64,000 nt of DNA from Rhizomys pruinosus (GCA_009823505.1 VZQC01006335.1:67619-131618); one strand, 5' to 3'. Counted from the first letter of the stretch, positions 1-12,756 are shown. The notes: a model not told the origin generated them from the sequence alone. Numbers and translations are program-made.

Positions 1-160
1 TTTTTTTTTTTTTTTTGGTCTTTTCAAGACAGGGTCTCCCTGTAGCCCCAGCTGACCTGGAACTCACTCTGTAAACCAGGCTGGTCTTGAACTCACAAAG
101 ATCCACCTGCCTCTGCCTCCCAAGTGCTAGAATTAAAGGTGTATGCCACCATACCCGGCA
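1..160 (-). repeat. B1 SINE, nearly full length
   Basis: A poly-T start is followed by the reverse complement of B1 (gacagggtctccctgtagcc through gtgctagaattaaaggtg and ccaccatacccggca). The left flank is cut off by the window edge, so its target-site duplication (TSD) cannot be checked. Confidence 0.9.
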
Positions 161-342
161 TCTCTTTTTTGAATTATTGAATTAACACAATAACATTTAT
201 ATGAATAGAAATTAATCTTCAAAATGAAATGCTTGCACATTCTAGAGAATTTAAACATCACTAATAAAATTTTATATTTCTTAAATTTTCAAAATAGTGA
301 TTCCATTTGGACTCTTGTAAGCTATGAAAAGTAGAGGTTCTC

Positions 343-600
343 GGGGCTGGAGAGATGGCCTAGCGGTTAAGAGCACCGACCACTCTTACAGAGGACCCGG
401 GTTCGATCCCCAGCACCCACATGGCGGCCGAGAACCGTCCAAAACTCCAATTCCAGGAGAACTCCAGTTCCAGGGGAATCCGAGACCCTCTTCTGACCTC
501 TGCGGCATTGCACGACACGGGTGCACAAACTTGCATGCAGGCAATACATTCGTACACATACAGAAATAAATAAAATTAATAAAAAAAATAATAAAAAAAT
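343..600 (+). repeat. Young B2 SINE with 17-nt duplication, TSD intact
   Basis: A tRNA-derived head (ggggctggagagatggccta) with a Pol III B box (ggttcgatccc) is followed by the tandem pair aactccaattccaggag / aactccagttccagggg and an A-rich tail. The 16-bp TSD aaaagtagaggttctc is perfect at 327-342 and 601-616, so this is a recent retrotransposition. Confidence 0.95.
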
Positions 601-1035
601 AAAAGTAGAGGTTCTCTTTCCATACAAAATTTCTAGTCAAAAGAAAAGTAGAGGTTTTCAATTTTCATAGATGCCAGATCAGAGATATAAAACAGTAAAT
701 ATGAAAGATGAACAAGTCAGAAGACTTAACTAAAACCCAAGAACTATGGTTCATAAGGCTGCACAGTTTTTATAATTTTGCAAAATGAGTTGTAGCTACC
801 CTTGCAAGAGAGAGAGAAATGTATAACTTTTACATACACATATGAACATATGAACATGTGCATATATACATTCAAAATGTGTGTTTTACATGTAGATATG
901 CATGAGTGCATTATGCACATGTATATTTATATATGGAAAACATCCTATTATATACCTTAAATGTACAAGGAAAAATATAATAAAGGTAGATTCAGTGAGA
1001 ACAGTAGAAACAGACTACTAAACAGTGCACTTGTG
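601..1035. other. AT-rich flank, no gene seen
   Basis: Holds only low-complexity AT-rich sequence with alternating acatat/catgtg runs near 832-930. No coding, RNA or recognisable repeat signal. Confidence 0.6.
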
Positions 1036-1250
1036 TGGTAGGAGAGATGGTTCAGCAGGTTAGTAGAGTACCGGCTGCTCTTGCACAGGACCTGGGTTTG
1101 GATTCAATCACCAACACGTGATCCACAACCTCTTGTCACTCCATCTCCAGGATGTTTGATGCCCTCTCTGGCCTCCATGGGCACCATATACATGTGTGGA
1201 CACACATATGCAGAAACACATAATCCATGTAAATAAAAATAAAATGATTA
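1036..1250 (+). repeat. Old B2 SINE without the duplication
   Basis: A diverged B2: ggagagatggttcagcagg head, tgctcttgcacaggacctggg, gatgccctctctggcctcc, and a weak aaataaaaataaaa tail. The central actccatctccaggatg segment is single, showing the ancestral state. Confidence 0.8.
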
Positions 1251-1269
1251 TTAAAACTCCTCTACCCAT

Positions 1270-1735
1270 GGCTCAGGGACCATTGTATAAAACAGGAAGA
1301 AAGATTGTAAGAACAAGGGTTGATGCCACAACCATAAAGAAAAAGAGGCTTTAAGGCCTCTGGAAACTTGCTCCTGAGTTTGTACCAATGACGGCAGCAT
1401 GCACAAGACTCAAGCTGACCCAATCAGACAGACCCCCAGCACAGAAGAGAAGAGATAGGTAGCAGTCCCCAATCCTAGCCAAGGAACTATTGTCACAAAC
1501 TTATTGTGGAATGAAGGAAAGCAGATCTTCTTTAAGGTAGTGGCTCTACATAGGCTGATTAGATTCCAGTGGATGAACTTGTACTGAGGGACATCTGGAC
1601 ACAAATGCTTGACTTGTTAGGACTTAACCTATATGACAGTATATCCGAAATCTGGTTGGGTGACAATGGGGAGCTGGGAAGGGGTCTAAATTTAATTAAG
1701 ATGCATTCTATGAAATGCACAAAAACGCAGTAAAA
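1270..1735 (+). repeat. Diverged L1 3'-UTR-like fragment
   Basis: Contains a gtggctctacataggctg core shared with 48420-48790, a G-rich stretch (gacaatggggagctgggaaggggtc), and an end with atgaaatgcacaaaaacgcagtaaaa. The layout matches rodent L1 3' ends. The family assignment is inference. Confidence 0.5.
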
Positions 1736-1737
1736 TA

Positions 1738-1962
1738 TTCGTTTTATTTATGTATTTTTATTTTATGTTTATGAGTGACTTCCCTGTATGTATTTAAGTG
1801 CACACATGTCATGCCATATCCTATAGGTAATAAGTGGGTGTCAAATCTCCTGGAACTGGAGTTAGAGATGGTTGTTAGCTGCAATGTGGGTGCTAGGAAT
1901 TGAACTCAGGTCTTTGTAAGAGTAGCTAGTGCTCTTAACCACTGAGCAATCTCTCCAGTCCC
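1738..1962 (-). repeat. Old B2 SINE without the duplication
   Basis: A reverse-complement B2 from tttatttatgtatttttatttt to gagcaatctctccagtccc. It has a single ctcctggaactggagtt box and many substitutions. Confidence 0.85.
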
Positions 1963-2177
1963 TAAAATGAATACTCTTAAAAGTGCATTTGTGTTTAAGC
2001 TTCCTTTTGGTTTATTAGGAAAGCTTCTATGATCAAATTTTCTTTCTCTCCATTTCTACATATCTACACACACATACACATATTATAATGGCCATTATTT
2101 TAAAACAGTGTACTGTTGTACAATAACTAATTTTATGTGGTTTCTTACAATACTGATGTATTTTCTGGTGAAAAGGG

Positions 2178-4336
2178 TTTTTTTCTATTACTTCTTTATT
2201 TTTTCCATTTTTTAAGAATAAGTAATAATTTATGAGTACAAGCATCCTTCATGTAAAACCAATTTGCAAGTAGCTGTGCCCAAACCCACAGAGCCCAAGG
2301 TTCCCACCATCCTGCTGGGGGGGAAGGTTGTATGTACAATCAAGCTGAACAAATAAGTGTCCAGTCTATATTGCTGTAGTTTCACCATTCACCCCAATCG
2401 CAGCCCCTACATTCTACCACGCCCCCTCTTCCACAGATTTCCTAGGCTTAGAAAAGGGGCACAGGTGGATGAGAAGCAAAACAGTCTACTTTCTCTGAGC
2501 TGTCGTTTTGGACTCTGGTCAATTCTGGCTGTTTCCTTTCATGGGCTGACAATTTGTCCAGGAATAACCTTTCAATCCCACTAATGAAGCACAAGCAATT
2601 AGATATGTAGGTATTTAAACATTACTAATTGTTTTGGTAGGTTACTTTGGTAAAGGCACAGATGTATGGATGGTATGTTAATCCATGAATTACATTTTTT
2701 TCTGTAAAATATGGCAGGGTCTTACTGTGGCTTATATCATCTCCTAACTACTAGAGGATGTAAGCTTGTGGCATCAGCTGTGGGTTATTCCTCCAAGGAG
2801 AGAGCTAATAGCCAATTAGATTTGGGATATACAGACATATGGCTGCCACTGCTGCACAGTATTTCCAGGCAGATGAGGTGTAGCTGGTGCTGACGGAGGA
2901 GTCTTGCTTGACTCAAGGAGACCTATATTTGCTTTATTGGTTTAGTGGCCTTTGGTAACACTCTCTGGCATTCCAGAGACCATCTGTATACTTGCAAGTG
3001 CGGTCTCCATACATCTTTCCCATGTTTATATCAGGTCTTCAACAGCAGGGCCTTATCGCCTCTCTTCCTGCAGATATCCCAGTTTGGAGGCAAGGAGCCT
3101 TTACCTTTTGTGGGGGCTTGGATCCCCTGGCCAACATCTCCTTGGTAGAATAATCCATTGTTGATGTCAGAGCTCCTGTATTAATATATTTTGTTTAAGT
3201 GCATAGCTTAAGGAGACTTTAGCATTATATTTGGTTCTGAATAGAGAATAATCCTTTTCACAGTTTCTATGTCCATTAGTCAATTAAAGAAGGCAGTTTT
3301 ACCGATTTTACAAGAGAATACCTCTATAACAGCTGGCTCCAATCTACAGCTGGAGAACGACCTCATCATCATCATATTTCTCCTTATTCTATGGGGGGGA
3401 GTTAAGAAAGTCTCTTGTATTAAAACCTTTGCGGCACCTAGAAGGTAAGCTTCGTTAGGATTCATTAAAAATAGTTGTTACTAGTAGGATCCAGAGAGGG
3501 GCCTGATGTCTGCAGCAATCTGAGGCATTTCTTCCCTTCAATGCCCAGAGGAGTCAATCCTTCTGCTGGCACTTTCTGGTACATCCTACTCACTGCAAAG
3601 CTGCATTTTCTTTCTCAGCCATTAAGTTGGTGATACTCTGGCCTGTTGGAACATACAAATCCTTTCCCATAGTTAGTTTTAAGATTTGGGTTGCAAGGTT
3701 TTTTGACAAAAAGTTTTCATATCTATCTATATCCCCCTTTTTTATTTAAGGTTTTTATTTTTGACCCATGAGTCTCAAAAAAGCAGTTGTTTTATACATA
3801 CCTATAGGGTGGAATCAAGGCACAGATTTCATCAAGTTCACCCATGCTGTTTTGGGTTACTGTATGTGATTAACTTGGGAAACAAAGTTTATTTTTGAAT
3901 TAAATCATCCTATAGGTGAAAGAGATTGCTACCAGGTGATACTATATGACAGCAAAATTATAGAGAACATTTGTTTATACCAATCCCAAAGTAATTGTTA
4001 TACAGTTTTTAATTAAAGCTAATGTGGACAACAGCAATTTATATCACCAATTAACTCAGATGCATTACCGTTTTTATCAGCCTTTAAACCAATGTTGTTT
4101 AATATGCACATATTTACTTTTACTAAGTCCTAAAACACCATGTATCCTGTAGACAGAGTCTGGGCAAAACTGGATACTTGTTGAACTCACATCAATTAAA
4201 TATGCATTAATCGAATATACACCCGTGTCCCTCTCCTGCCCCTCCCACCCTTCCTGATTCACCATTTCAGTCAGTTTTCTGATGCAGTCTTTCTGTTGTT
4301 GTTCTTTTAATATGCATCCCTCTCCACAAGAAATAT
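2178..4336 (-). repeat. Unusually long L1 tail downstream of ORF2
   Basis: Follows the ORF2 stop on the minus strand and ends in an A-rich terminus (poly-T at 2178-2216 on this strand). The whole tail has a homologue in the second L1: 3197-4336 matches 51241-52370 in the same orientation, and 2216-3196 matches 53872-54830 in reverse. It is about 2.1 kb, several times the usual rodent L1 3'UTR. It could instead be a 3'-transduced segment inherited by both copies. Confidence 0.75.
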
Positions 4337-6603
4337 TTATAACTGGGTTATTGGCGCTAGCATCCACAGATGAGGGATACCATTCATTGTTTGTTTTTTC
4401 TGGGACTGTATTACTTCAATTAATATAATATCTTCTAGCTCCATCCATTTACCTACAAAGTTCATGATGTTGTCTTTCTTTACTGGTGCATAGAACTCCA
4501 TTGTGTACATGTACCACATTTTCTCTATCCACTCATCAGTTGAGGGGCATTTGGGTTGGTTCCAGCTTTTTGCTATTGTGAACAGAACTGCAATAAATAT
4601 AGCTGTGCATGTATTTCTGCAGTAAGATGAGTCTTGTGGGTATATACCCAGGAGTGGTATGACTGGGTCAAATGGCAAGCTCATTTTCAGTCTTCCAAGG
4701 GTTCTCCACACTGCTTTCCATAGTGGCTGTACAAGTTTACATTCCCACCAGCAATGGATGAGTGTTCCCCATTCCCCACAACCTCTCCAGCACTTGATGT
4801 CATTTGTTTTCTTGATCCTGACCAGTCTGATAAGAGTGAGATGATATCTTAGAGTGGTCTTAATTTGCATTTCCCTAATTATTAGTGATGTTGAACAGCT
4901 TTTTAAGATGTTTCTCAGCCATCACTAATTCCTCCTCTTTGAAGTCTATTCAGTTCTTTGCTCCATCTTTTGAGTGATTAATTTGTTTTCTTTCTTCTTT
5001 GTTTTTTGAGTAGTTTGTATACTCTGGAAATTAATGCTTTGTCAGATGTATCTGCAGTAAAGGTTTCCTCCCACTCTGCGGGTTTTCTCTTCACTTCCTT
5101 GATTATTTCTTTTCATATACAGAAGCTTTTGCATTTAATGAGGTCCCATTTGTCAATTTTTGATCTTATTTCTTGTGCAGCTGCTGTCTGATTTAGGAAG
5201 TCTTTTCCCAAGCCCATGGCTTGTAGTCTGCAGCCAAGTTTCTCTTCTATCACCTCCAGAGTTTTGGGTTTCACGTTGAGCTCTTTGATCCATCTGGAAT
5301 TGACTTTTGTACAGGGTGAGAGGTAGGGGTTTAACTTCATTCTTCTACAGGTGGTGATCCAGTTTTGCCAACATCACTTACTGAAGATGCTGTCTTTCCT
5401 CCATTGTGTCTTTTTGACCCCCTTGTCAAATATGAGGTGGCACAAATTGTATGTGCTCAGGTTTGGATCTTCAGTTTTATTCCATTGGTCAACTGGTCTG
5501 TTTTTGTGCCAGTACCAAGCTGTTTTTATGACTGTAGCCCTGCAGTATAGTTTGATGTCTGGTATAGAGATCCCCCTTTATTGCTCTTTTCGCTCAGGGT
5601 TGCTTTGGCTATTTGGGGTCTTTTGTTTTGCCAAATTAAATTGAATATTTTTTTTCTAAGCCTGTGAAGAAGGTCTTGGGGATTTTGATTGGGATTGCAT
5701 GAAATCTGTACACAAGTTTGGGTAGAATGGACATTTTTACTATATTTATTTTCCCAATCCATGAGCATGGGAGGTTTTTCCATCTTCTGATGTCTTCCTC
5801 AATTTCCTGCTTCAGGGGTTTAAAATTTTTGTTGTAGAGATCCTTGGTGTCTTTGATTAGGTTTGTTCCTAGGTATTTTATTGTTTTTGAGGCTATTGTG
5901 AGTGGGTTCTCCTTGTGGTCCTTCTTCAGTTGCTTGTTGTTGGTGTAAAGAAAGGCTACTGAATTTTCTAAATTTATTTTGTATCCTTCCACTTTACTGA
6001 AGTAATTAATCATTTCTAGAAGTTTTCTGGTGGAGTTCTTAGCATCCCTTAGGTAGACAATCATATCATCAGCTAAAAGGGATAGCTTGACTTCCTCTTT
6101 TCCAATTAGAACTCCTTTAATTTCCTTTTCTTGCCTTATTGCCCTAGCAAGGGTTTCCAGCACTATATTGAAAAGGAGTGGTGACAGGGGGCAGCCTTGC
6201 CGAGTTCCTACCTTTAAGGGGAATGCTTCTGTCATTTCCCCATTTAGGATGATATTGGCTGTGGGTTTCCTGTATATGGCTTTGATTACATTGAGGAATG
6301 ATCCCTCCAGTCCAGTTCTCTTTAGGACTTTAAACATGAAGGATTGCTGGACTTTTGTGCAAAGGTCTTTGTTCTAGCTAATCGTCAGCAAACTGAGATG
6401 TTGTAGTTTTTGTCCTTCAGTCCCATTTATATGTTTGATTCTATTTATTGATTTTTCATTTTGAACCACTCCCTGCATCTCTGGTATGAATCCAACGTTG
6501 GTCCTGATGGATGGTCTTCTTGATGTGAGTTTTTATGCGATTTGCCAGTATCCTGTTTAGAATTTTGGCATCTGGTTCGTTAGGGAGATGAGGTCTATAG
6601 TTC
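4337..6603 (-). pseudogene. L1 ORF2 (reverse transcriptase) remnant, 5'-truncated
   Basis: Read on the minus strand, 6337-5636 encodes a reverse-transcriptase palm domain with [20 protein letters not shown] and the catalytic-site motif LADDMIVYL. The segments [20 protein letters not shown] (5340-5113) and [13 protein letters not shown] within 4870-4337 match the ORF2 C-terminal region. The reading frame breaks repeatedly between these blocks, and the endonuclease domain and 5' end are missing, so it cannot encode a working enzyme. The 5' end abuts a B2 at 6604. Confidence 0.9.
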
Positions 6604-6810
6604 TTTTTTTTTTTAATTTTTATTTTATTTATGTATGTGTATCAATGTACGTTCTGCATGCAGGTCTGTGACCCGTGTCGTGCAATGCCACAGAGGTCAG
6701 AAGAAGGTCTCAGATTCCCCTGGAACTGGAGTTCTCCTGGAATTGGAGTTTCAGACAGTTCTCGGCTGCCATGTGGGTGCTGAGGATTGAACCCGGGTCC
6801 TCTGTAAGAG
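6604..6810 (-). repeat. Young B2 SINE, head truncated, at L1 edge
   Basis: Carries both duplicated boxes (ggaactggagttctcctgg then aattggagtttcagacag). It stops after cctctgtaagag, so the tRNA-like first 25 or so bases are lost. It lies at the truncated end of the L1; no TSD was found. Confidence 0.85.
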
Positions 6811-7004
6811 GACTTCTTTGCAAGAGTTTTATTAAAGGTTTTTTTTAAACATTTTCACTTCCTTTCCAACTCCCTCTAGATCCAGTTCCACCTCCCTACC
6901 TACCCACCAACATTCCAGTTCTTCTTATAAACCCCATCTTACAGTCTAATTTGTGTAGCCCAAATATTGTTGAGCATACCACCTTCCCTGGTATGTGGTC
7001 TATC

Positions 7005-7182
7005 TGCTAGGGGCATGGTGGCGCATGCCTTTAATTCTAGCACTCTGGAGGCAGAGGCAGGTGGATCTTTATGAATTCAAGGCCAGCCTGGTCTACAGAG
7101 CAAGTTCCAGGACAGCTGGGGGCTACAGGGAGATCCTGTCTCAAAAAGACCAAAAAAAAAAAAAAAAAAAAAAAAAAAGAAA
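7005..7182 (+). repeat. B1 SINE with long A tail
   Basis: ggggcatggtggcgcatgcctttaat through gagatcctgtctcaaaaagacc, then about 25 A. The uninterrupted tail suggests a fairly recent insertion, but no TSD was identified. Confidence 0.9.
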
Positions 7183-7612
7183 CCCGACTTCTCTTCCAGC
7201 AACTATCAATTGTCAATTCCACCTTGATTAGAGATAGGATCTCATGCTCACTGAAATGTTCCATGCTGGGATTTGCCTGGCTTGAGGCTTGAGCTTAAGC
7301 AGATCTTGTACATGTGTCACTACTGTTGTGAGTTCACATTTGCCACTGCTCTGCTGTCTGTATAAACACTGTCCTTGGATATGTGTTGAAGCCATTTATA
7401 CATACATTTCTGTACTAATGTAACATAAAAACCACATATGATCAAATTCACATGTTTTATTTAAAAATCTTTGTTAGCTAAATGTGCATATAATTTCACT
7501 GGCTTATTGCTTTAGTTTTTCAAAGTAATGTGTTGTTTTTGTGTGTGACCTTTCATTTTTTTCTTACCCTAAGGAATTCAGCCTCAGTTGTCTTTTTGCA
7601 GGTTTATATTAG
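7183..7612. other. Unique AT-rich sequence
   Basis: No gene, RNA or repeat recognised. Confidence 0.5.
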
Positions 7613-7773
7613 CGTACTCTCGTCATTCAGTGTGTACTTTTTCCACTAACAAAGTTTGATGTACTGTTTTATTTACACTGGTTACATAGATTAGAATAGA
7701 TTGAAACACTTTAACACACTACCACTTTCTCAAGGAGAGCATTGTGTGAATGTATTTGGCATAATGAGTATCT
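7613..7773 (+). repeat. Local direct repeat, copy A
   Basis: Shares about 150 bp with 8156-8320, including tgtgtactttttccactaac near the start and gtgtgaatgtatttggcata near the end, with a few substitutions and small indels. It looks like a local segmental duplication, not a dispersed repeat. Confidence 0.85.
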
Positions 7774-8155
7774 GAGGAGCATGCACGTGTTATTGAGTCT
7801 TTAAATTGTCAGGTACTTTGGATCTGTGGCACAGGGAAAGGAGCAAGAGTAAAATTATAAAAATGTTTCACATCTCTGTGAGGATGTGACATAGTTACTT
7901 CTGTTTGCATTTTATCGAAAGTAATATGATCAGGCTTGGGCAATACAAGAACAAATACTGCTCCATGCACAGAATGTTGTGCATTGAATAGAGTAACAGG
8001 TAGTTATTTATGGTCTTCCATAGGGAGGACCAGATACTAGAAAATAGTAATAATACATGATAAAATATCCATTATAATAAAGTAAAATGATTTGTCTTCC
8101 CTGCCTAAACGAAGCTTGTCATAGTTATACATGTTTCTCATTCAAAGACCTGAAT

Positions 8156-8320
8156 TTATTCTCATGATTCAGTGTGTACTTTTTCCACTAACAAAGTTTG
8201 ATGCACTGTTTTCTTTATACTGGTTGCATAGATTATTCTAGAATAGATTGAAACACTTTAAAACACTATCAATTTCACAAGGAGAGCATTGTGTGAATGT
8301 ATTTGGCATAATGAGTATCA
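8156..8320 (+). repeat. Local direct repeat, copy B
   Basis: Partner of 7613-7773, 382 bp downstream in the same orientation. It has an extra ttct near 8236 relative to copy A. Confidence 0.85.
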
Positions 8321-10195
8321 TGAATAAATTCAGGTCTTTGAATGCAACATTATACACACAGTATATAGCATTAATCGGTATCCTATATATGCATGTTTAT
8401 GTATCTGTGGTTATTTTTATCTTTTTACCTTAAAATATCATATAATAACAATAATTATGAATCTCAAAGAAATGTACTTAGTCATACATGTGTAAACTTT
8501 GCTTCAAGTTTCATGAGATTCTGGGACTGACCAGTCAGTCAGTCAGACCTATTTGGCTCTGAAGATAAAAACAGTTATTATTTCTTTTAAGCTCGTCTCC
8601 TCTTAAGCCATTAGTAGTCATATTTCTTGGAAAGTCAGTATTTCTCTTTAAGCATCTCCTGTAATGTTCACAAGTCATTATGACTTACCTTTTGCAATCA
8701 TCATTTTCCTGAAATTTCCTTGGCTGCTTGGCTAAATATACTTTGTTATTGATAAATCCAAAGGATTCTTCCCAATTTTAATTATTTGATCTTGGGAAAC
8801 AATCTGGCACTGATCTCTACTCCCTTTTCTTTTTTTTTTTTTTTTGTCTCTTCTACTCCCTTTTCTTACAATATTTTCCCTCTTTGCCTGTTTCCTTTCT
8901 TCGTCTTTTAATACTTCCTGTCAGAATTATTTCTTAAATGTTAGTTCTCATTAGCAGTCTTTCATTCTACTTCAATCTTGCTTAATTCTGCACTATCTTT
9001 GTTGTCAATTTTATTTGCTTCTATCATTCAAATGTTACTGATATCCAAACATTTGTCATCAGCTCAGATTTCTCTTTGATTGGCATTTTAAACTTCATTT
9101 ATATATCTCTAATTGGGTAGCTCACAGTCAAATAATGAAACTGAACACAATCAAAACTGTATTAATTTTGTTTCAGTCTAACTACACAGTTCATCAAGTT
9201 CATCATTCTGCATCCATTTGTGGAGGTGGCTCAACATTCACCTCAGAATCTTTCTAGAACATATTCCACATTCTTGATTTATTTTTTTTTCCTAGTCTCA
9301 TCCTATGTTAAATGTACCAGAATCAGATGGAGTGTCTTAATGATCTGAGGTATTTACCAGTTAGGTGAATGAAAGTCAGCTCCTGAATCCCAAAGGAGCC
9401 AGGCAAGACTGCAGGCTCCAGAGCTCTCCCACATTCTCGATTTAGAGTCTTACTAGGAGCCCTATTTTCTTCAGGACAACATTTAAACCACATTTAAAGG
9501 TTCGAATGCTCTTTCATGTAATGTGTAAGCTTTTATTTTCATAACCTTCTTTCAGGCTAAACCCCTCAACTTGGTGCTGCATCACTGTTCCCCATTCCCC
9601 TTATAAGCTGTATCTTAGCTGTTTCTTGTTATTTGTCCATGTTATTCTTTCATATCATATGCCACAATAGAACCAAGCCTTTATGTTTACCCCCAGTGGC
9701 CTATGTCCACTCAGTAATTCTCACATAGTATTGACTCCACCCCCTCTTCAAATAGCACTATAAGTTGGGGAACAAGTATTCAAACACATGAGACTGTTGG
9801 AAACATTTCACCCCTAGTGATAGGATTATGGGCCGAAGCAGAGTCTGGGATGGAAATCGAACAGAGACAGTGCTCTATGATACACACTCCTAGGAAAGAT
9901 AGAGAAATATAAGCCTTGATTATAGATGTAGGTCTCCAGGTACTCAGATGAAAAGCCATGGATCGTATTTGTATTACTCGGAAAAAGAATATATAAGTTC
10001 ATATTTGATATCACCAATGGGCAGCTAAATAAGGACCTCATTAATATAAATTATTCATACAGGTCATGAATGTATTTATATCCAGAATACTTAGAGACTC
10101 TCTTGTGTATTTGTTCTTACGTATATATTTTCATACCACCAATATGTATTAAAAAGAAAAAAGAATTCTTGTGGATATAAGTATTTATATGTACT
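8321..10195. other. Unique AT-rich upstream DNA
   Basis: Contains a T-rich microsatellite at 8829-8845. No ORF with recognisable homology and no SINE or LINE seen. Confidence 0.5.
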
Positions 10196-10416
10196 TAATT
10201 TATTTCTATTTATATTTTTATGCATATGAATGTACTGTCTGCATGTAGGTTGGTGCACCCATGTCGTGCAATGCTGCGGAGGTCAGAAGAGGGTGTTGGA
10301 TTCCCCTGGAACTGGAGTTAAAGACCGTTCTTAACCGCCATGTGGGTGCTGGGAATCGAACCTGGGTCCTCTGCAAGAGTAGTCAGTGTTCTTAACTGCT
10401 AAGCCATCTCTCCAGC
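10196..10416 (-). repeat. B2 SINE, intermediate subfamily
   Basis: Has the young-type 3' half (gcacccatgtcgtgcaatgc) but a single ccctggaactggagtt box. It is therefore an intermediate that predates the 17-nt duplication. Confidence 0.9.
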
Positions 10417-11373
10417 AAATTTTTATTTACATTTAACACATATATGTTCTACTAATTATTTATCTTATTCTAAACAATTCTCACATATTTTATTTGAACC
10501 CAACAAGCAGTTTTCTTTCTGGCTACATAATTAATTCTTACCATATTTTTTAAACATAGCCTATATTTTGCAGGGTGCAAATTTATTCATCTAATAAAAT
10601 TGAACGTTTCTAATGTTTTTAATAGCAAATGCACATTTCATAAAGGTAGCTATAGCTGATGTGGCTGATGAGTTTTCCAAGAGTTACAACTCTGACCACA
10701 TGATCTGGTACTTTTTGAGAGGTAGGCACCTGTGATTTTTTTTTTCTCCTTAAAAGCAGATGTTTATTATTGTTATCCAGTATTATAGGTGCATAGCAAA
10801 AGTTATATTATTTGACTTCTAAAGCATTATATAAAATGAAATTCAACTTCTGTATTCTTTATCTGATTTTGAAGAACTATTCTGTTGTTTCTGACTGCCC
10901 TGAGACTGTCAAATTATTATGAAGACCAAACTTTCCACTTAACAATACTCCATGGAGAATCCATAAGGCCACATGCACAGGGAGAAAGGAGGAGGTCTCC
11001 AAATAGTCTCAGCTGCTTTTGCAGCCCCTGTCACCCCAGTGCTCTAAGTCTGGTCCGCCTCTGACTATAATTGTCTGAGTAATTCAGAAATTATACTGTA
11101 ATGAATCACAAAATGATTCTTGTTTAAGTTTTTAATTCAATAGTAGATACTAGATTACTCACTATTTCTTGACTTGGTCATGATCCTTTTTTTACATCTC
11201 ATTTCTATGTATTTATGACATACAAATTATCATTGAATATATGAGTCCTTAGGAAAAAAAAAAGCTTATTGATAAAAGCATGTATACAAACACAAATATG
11301 CATATATTTATATGCAATTTTGAATAGATTTTCCTATGTGATTGCAACTTCCTGGGATGTAAAAAAATTAGTT
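10417..11373. other. Unique AT-rich sequence
   Basis: Nothing recognised as gene or repeat. Confidence 0.5.
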
Positions 11374-11635
11374 GGGGCTGGAGAGGTGGTGGCTCAGTGG
11401 GTTAGAGGACTGGCTGCACTTGCAGAAGACTAGGTTCGATTCCCAGCAACCACATGGCAGATAACAACCATCCATAATGCCAGTTTTAGGGGATCCAACT
11501 ACCTCTTCTTACCTTTCTGGGCACTGTGTGACATGGGTGCACTTGGTTTTTTTTTCACAGCAATAGAAAGTAGACATGTGTGCACTTATGAACATGCAGG
11601 TAATATACTCATACAGATAAAAGTAATAAATATTT
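11374..11635 (+). repeat. Old B2 SINE with small internal insertion
   Basis: ggggctggagaggtggtggctcag head and gtgacatgggtgcacttgg. About 40 bp containing poly-T is then inserted before the element resumes at a repeated gtgcactta, and it ends with aataaatatttttaaaat. Confidence 0.8.
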
Positions 11636-12512
11636 TTAAAATTGGTCTTATTACTTTAGTGATGAATATTTCTTCATAATCTTTCTATAATATGCATTTG
11701 TAGTATTCATTGCTCTGTGAGTCTCAATTCTATCTGAAGTGAAGATTGTCCATCCCATTTGTTTTACTTATTAAGCTTCCTATTCATACATTTTGTGTAT
11801 GTCTTTGAATACCAACAGAAAGCTGATTTCAATGTCAGAAAAATTTTTCCAATGGTTTCTCACCCAAAAAAACACCAACAAAGATCCAACTTATTTCTCT
11901 TATTAATTAAGTCAAATGTTCAGCTGCTCTCACAAGTATCAATGATCAAAGTAATTAAGTGATAATAAATAAGTTAGAATCATATTTTGAATGGCTTAAT
12001 TATGATACAAGTTATAAAGTGAGAATAGAAAATCAAAGAGGGTCTTCAGTAGGAGTTTTTTCAGGCATTCAATCTAGAAAATGCAGGAATTAATTGTACT
12101 GAGTTTAACTTACTCATCTATGTGATTGGAGTTAATCTAGAACAGTTGTTAAGAAATTCTATGACTCTAATTCCAAAATAAGAATCTATAAATTGGATCA
12201 CAGTAAAAATAAGTCAAAGTCTTTGTTAAGAGGCTTATATTAGAAGTCTTTCCACTTATAACTTTGCATATATTGAGAATGTTTTCTACTCTCAATAGCA
12301 GATTTCATAGTTGCTCAGTATTCCTACTGGAAGTATTAGGCATGGAGTATACTCTACCTACATTATTATTTTCCTTTAAAAATGAGAAGAGATTTTAGAG
12401 CCATCACCTCTTATACATATTTGCTCCCAATATCACTGGTCTAAGAGAAAATGTCATCTAATGTTGAGTGATACAAAATATTTTTATATTGTTTTAAAAA
12501 ATAACTGTATTC
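11636..12512. other. Unique AT-rich sequence
   Basis: No gene or repeat recognised apart from the left TSD of the next B2. Confidence 0.5.
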
Positions 12513-12746
12513 GGGGGCTGGAGAGATGGCTTAGTGGTTAAGAGCGCCGACCGCTCTTACAGAGGACCCGGGTTCAATCCCCAGCACCCACATGGCGGCT
12601 GAGAACCGTCTGAAACTCCAATTCCAGGAGAACTCCAGTTCCAGGGGAACCCGAGACCCTCTTCTGACCTCCGCGGCACTGCACGACACGGGTGCACAGA
12701 CTTGCATGCAGACAGTACATTCATACACGTACAGAAATAAAAAAAA
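12513..12746 (+). repeat. Young B2 SINE with 17-nt duplication
   Basis: Complete element with B box ggttcaatcccc and both central boxes. The TSD aactgtattc lies at 12503-12512 and 12747-12756. Confidence 0.95.
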
Positions 12747-12756
12747 AACTGTATTC

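Noticed and set aside
2357..3164. ORFs similar to 53911-54677 on the opposite strand
   Set aside because: Similarity comes from the duplicated, inverted L1 tail. No coding constraint is apparent; stops and shifts differ between copies.
4077..4367. 96-codon ORF with a homologue at 52130-52402
   Set aside because: The two reading frames are similar because both lie in homologous L1 tails. Each is short, has no recognisable domain, and neither sits in an intact element.
5636..6337. 233-codon reverse-transcriptase ORF as a functional gene
   Set aside because: It is only the middle of L1 ORF2. Upstream and downstream parts are frame-shifted or truncated and the endonuclease is missing.
2171..6846. 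Target-site duplication for the L1 at 2178-6603 (aaaggg/aaagg beside T runs)
   Set aside because: The match is only a few low-complexity bases, and the far end is obscured by a truncated B2, so no TSD is claimed.
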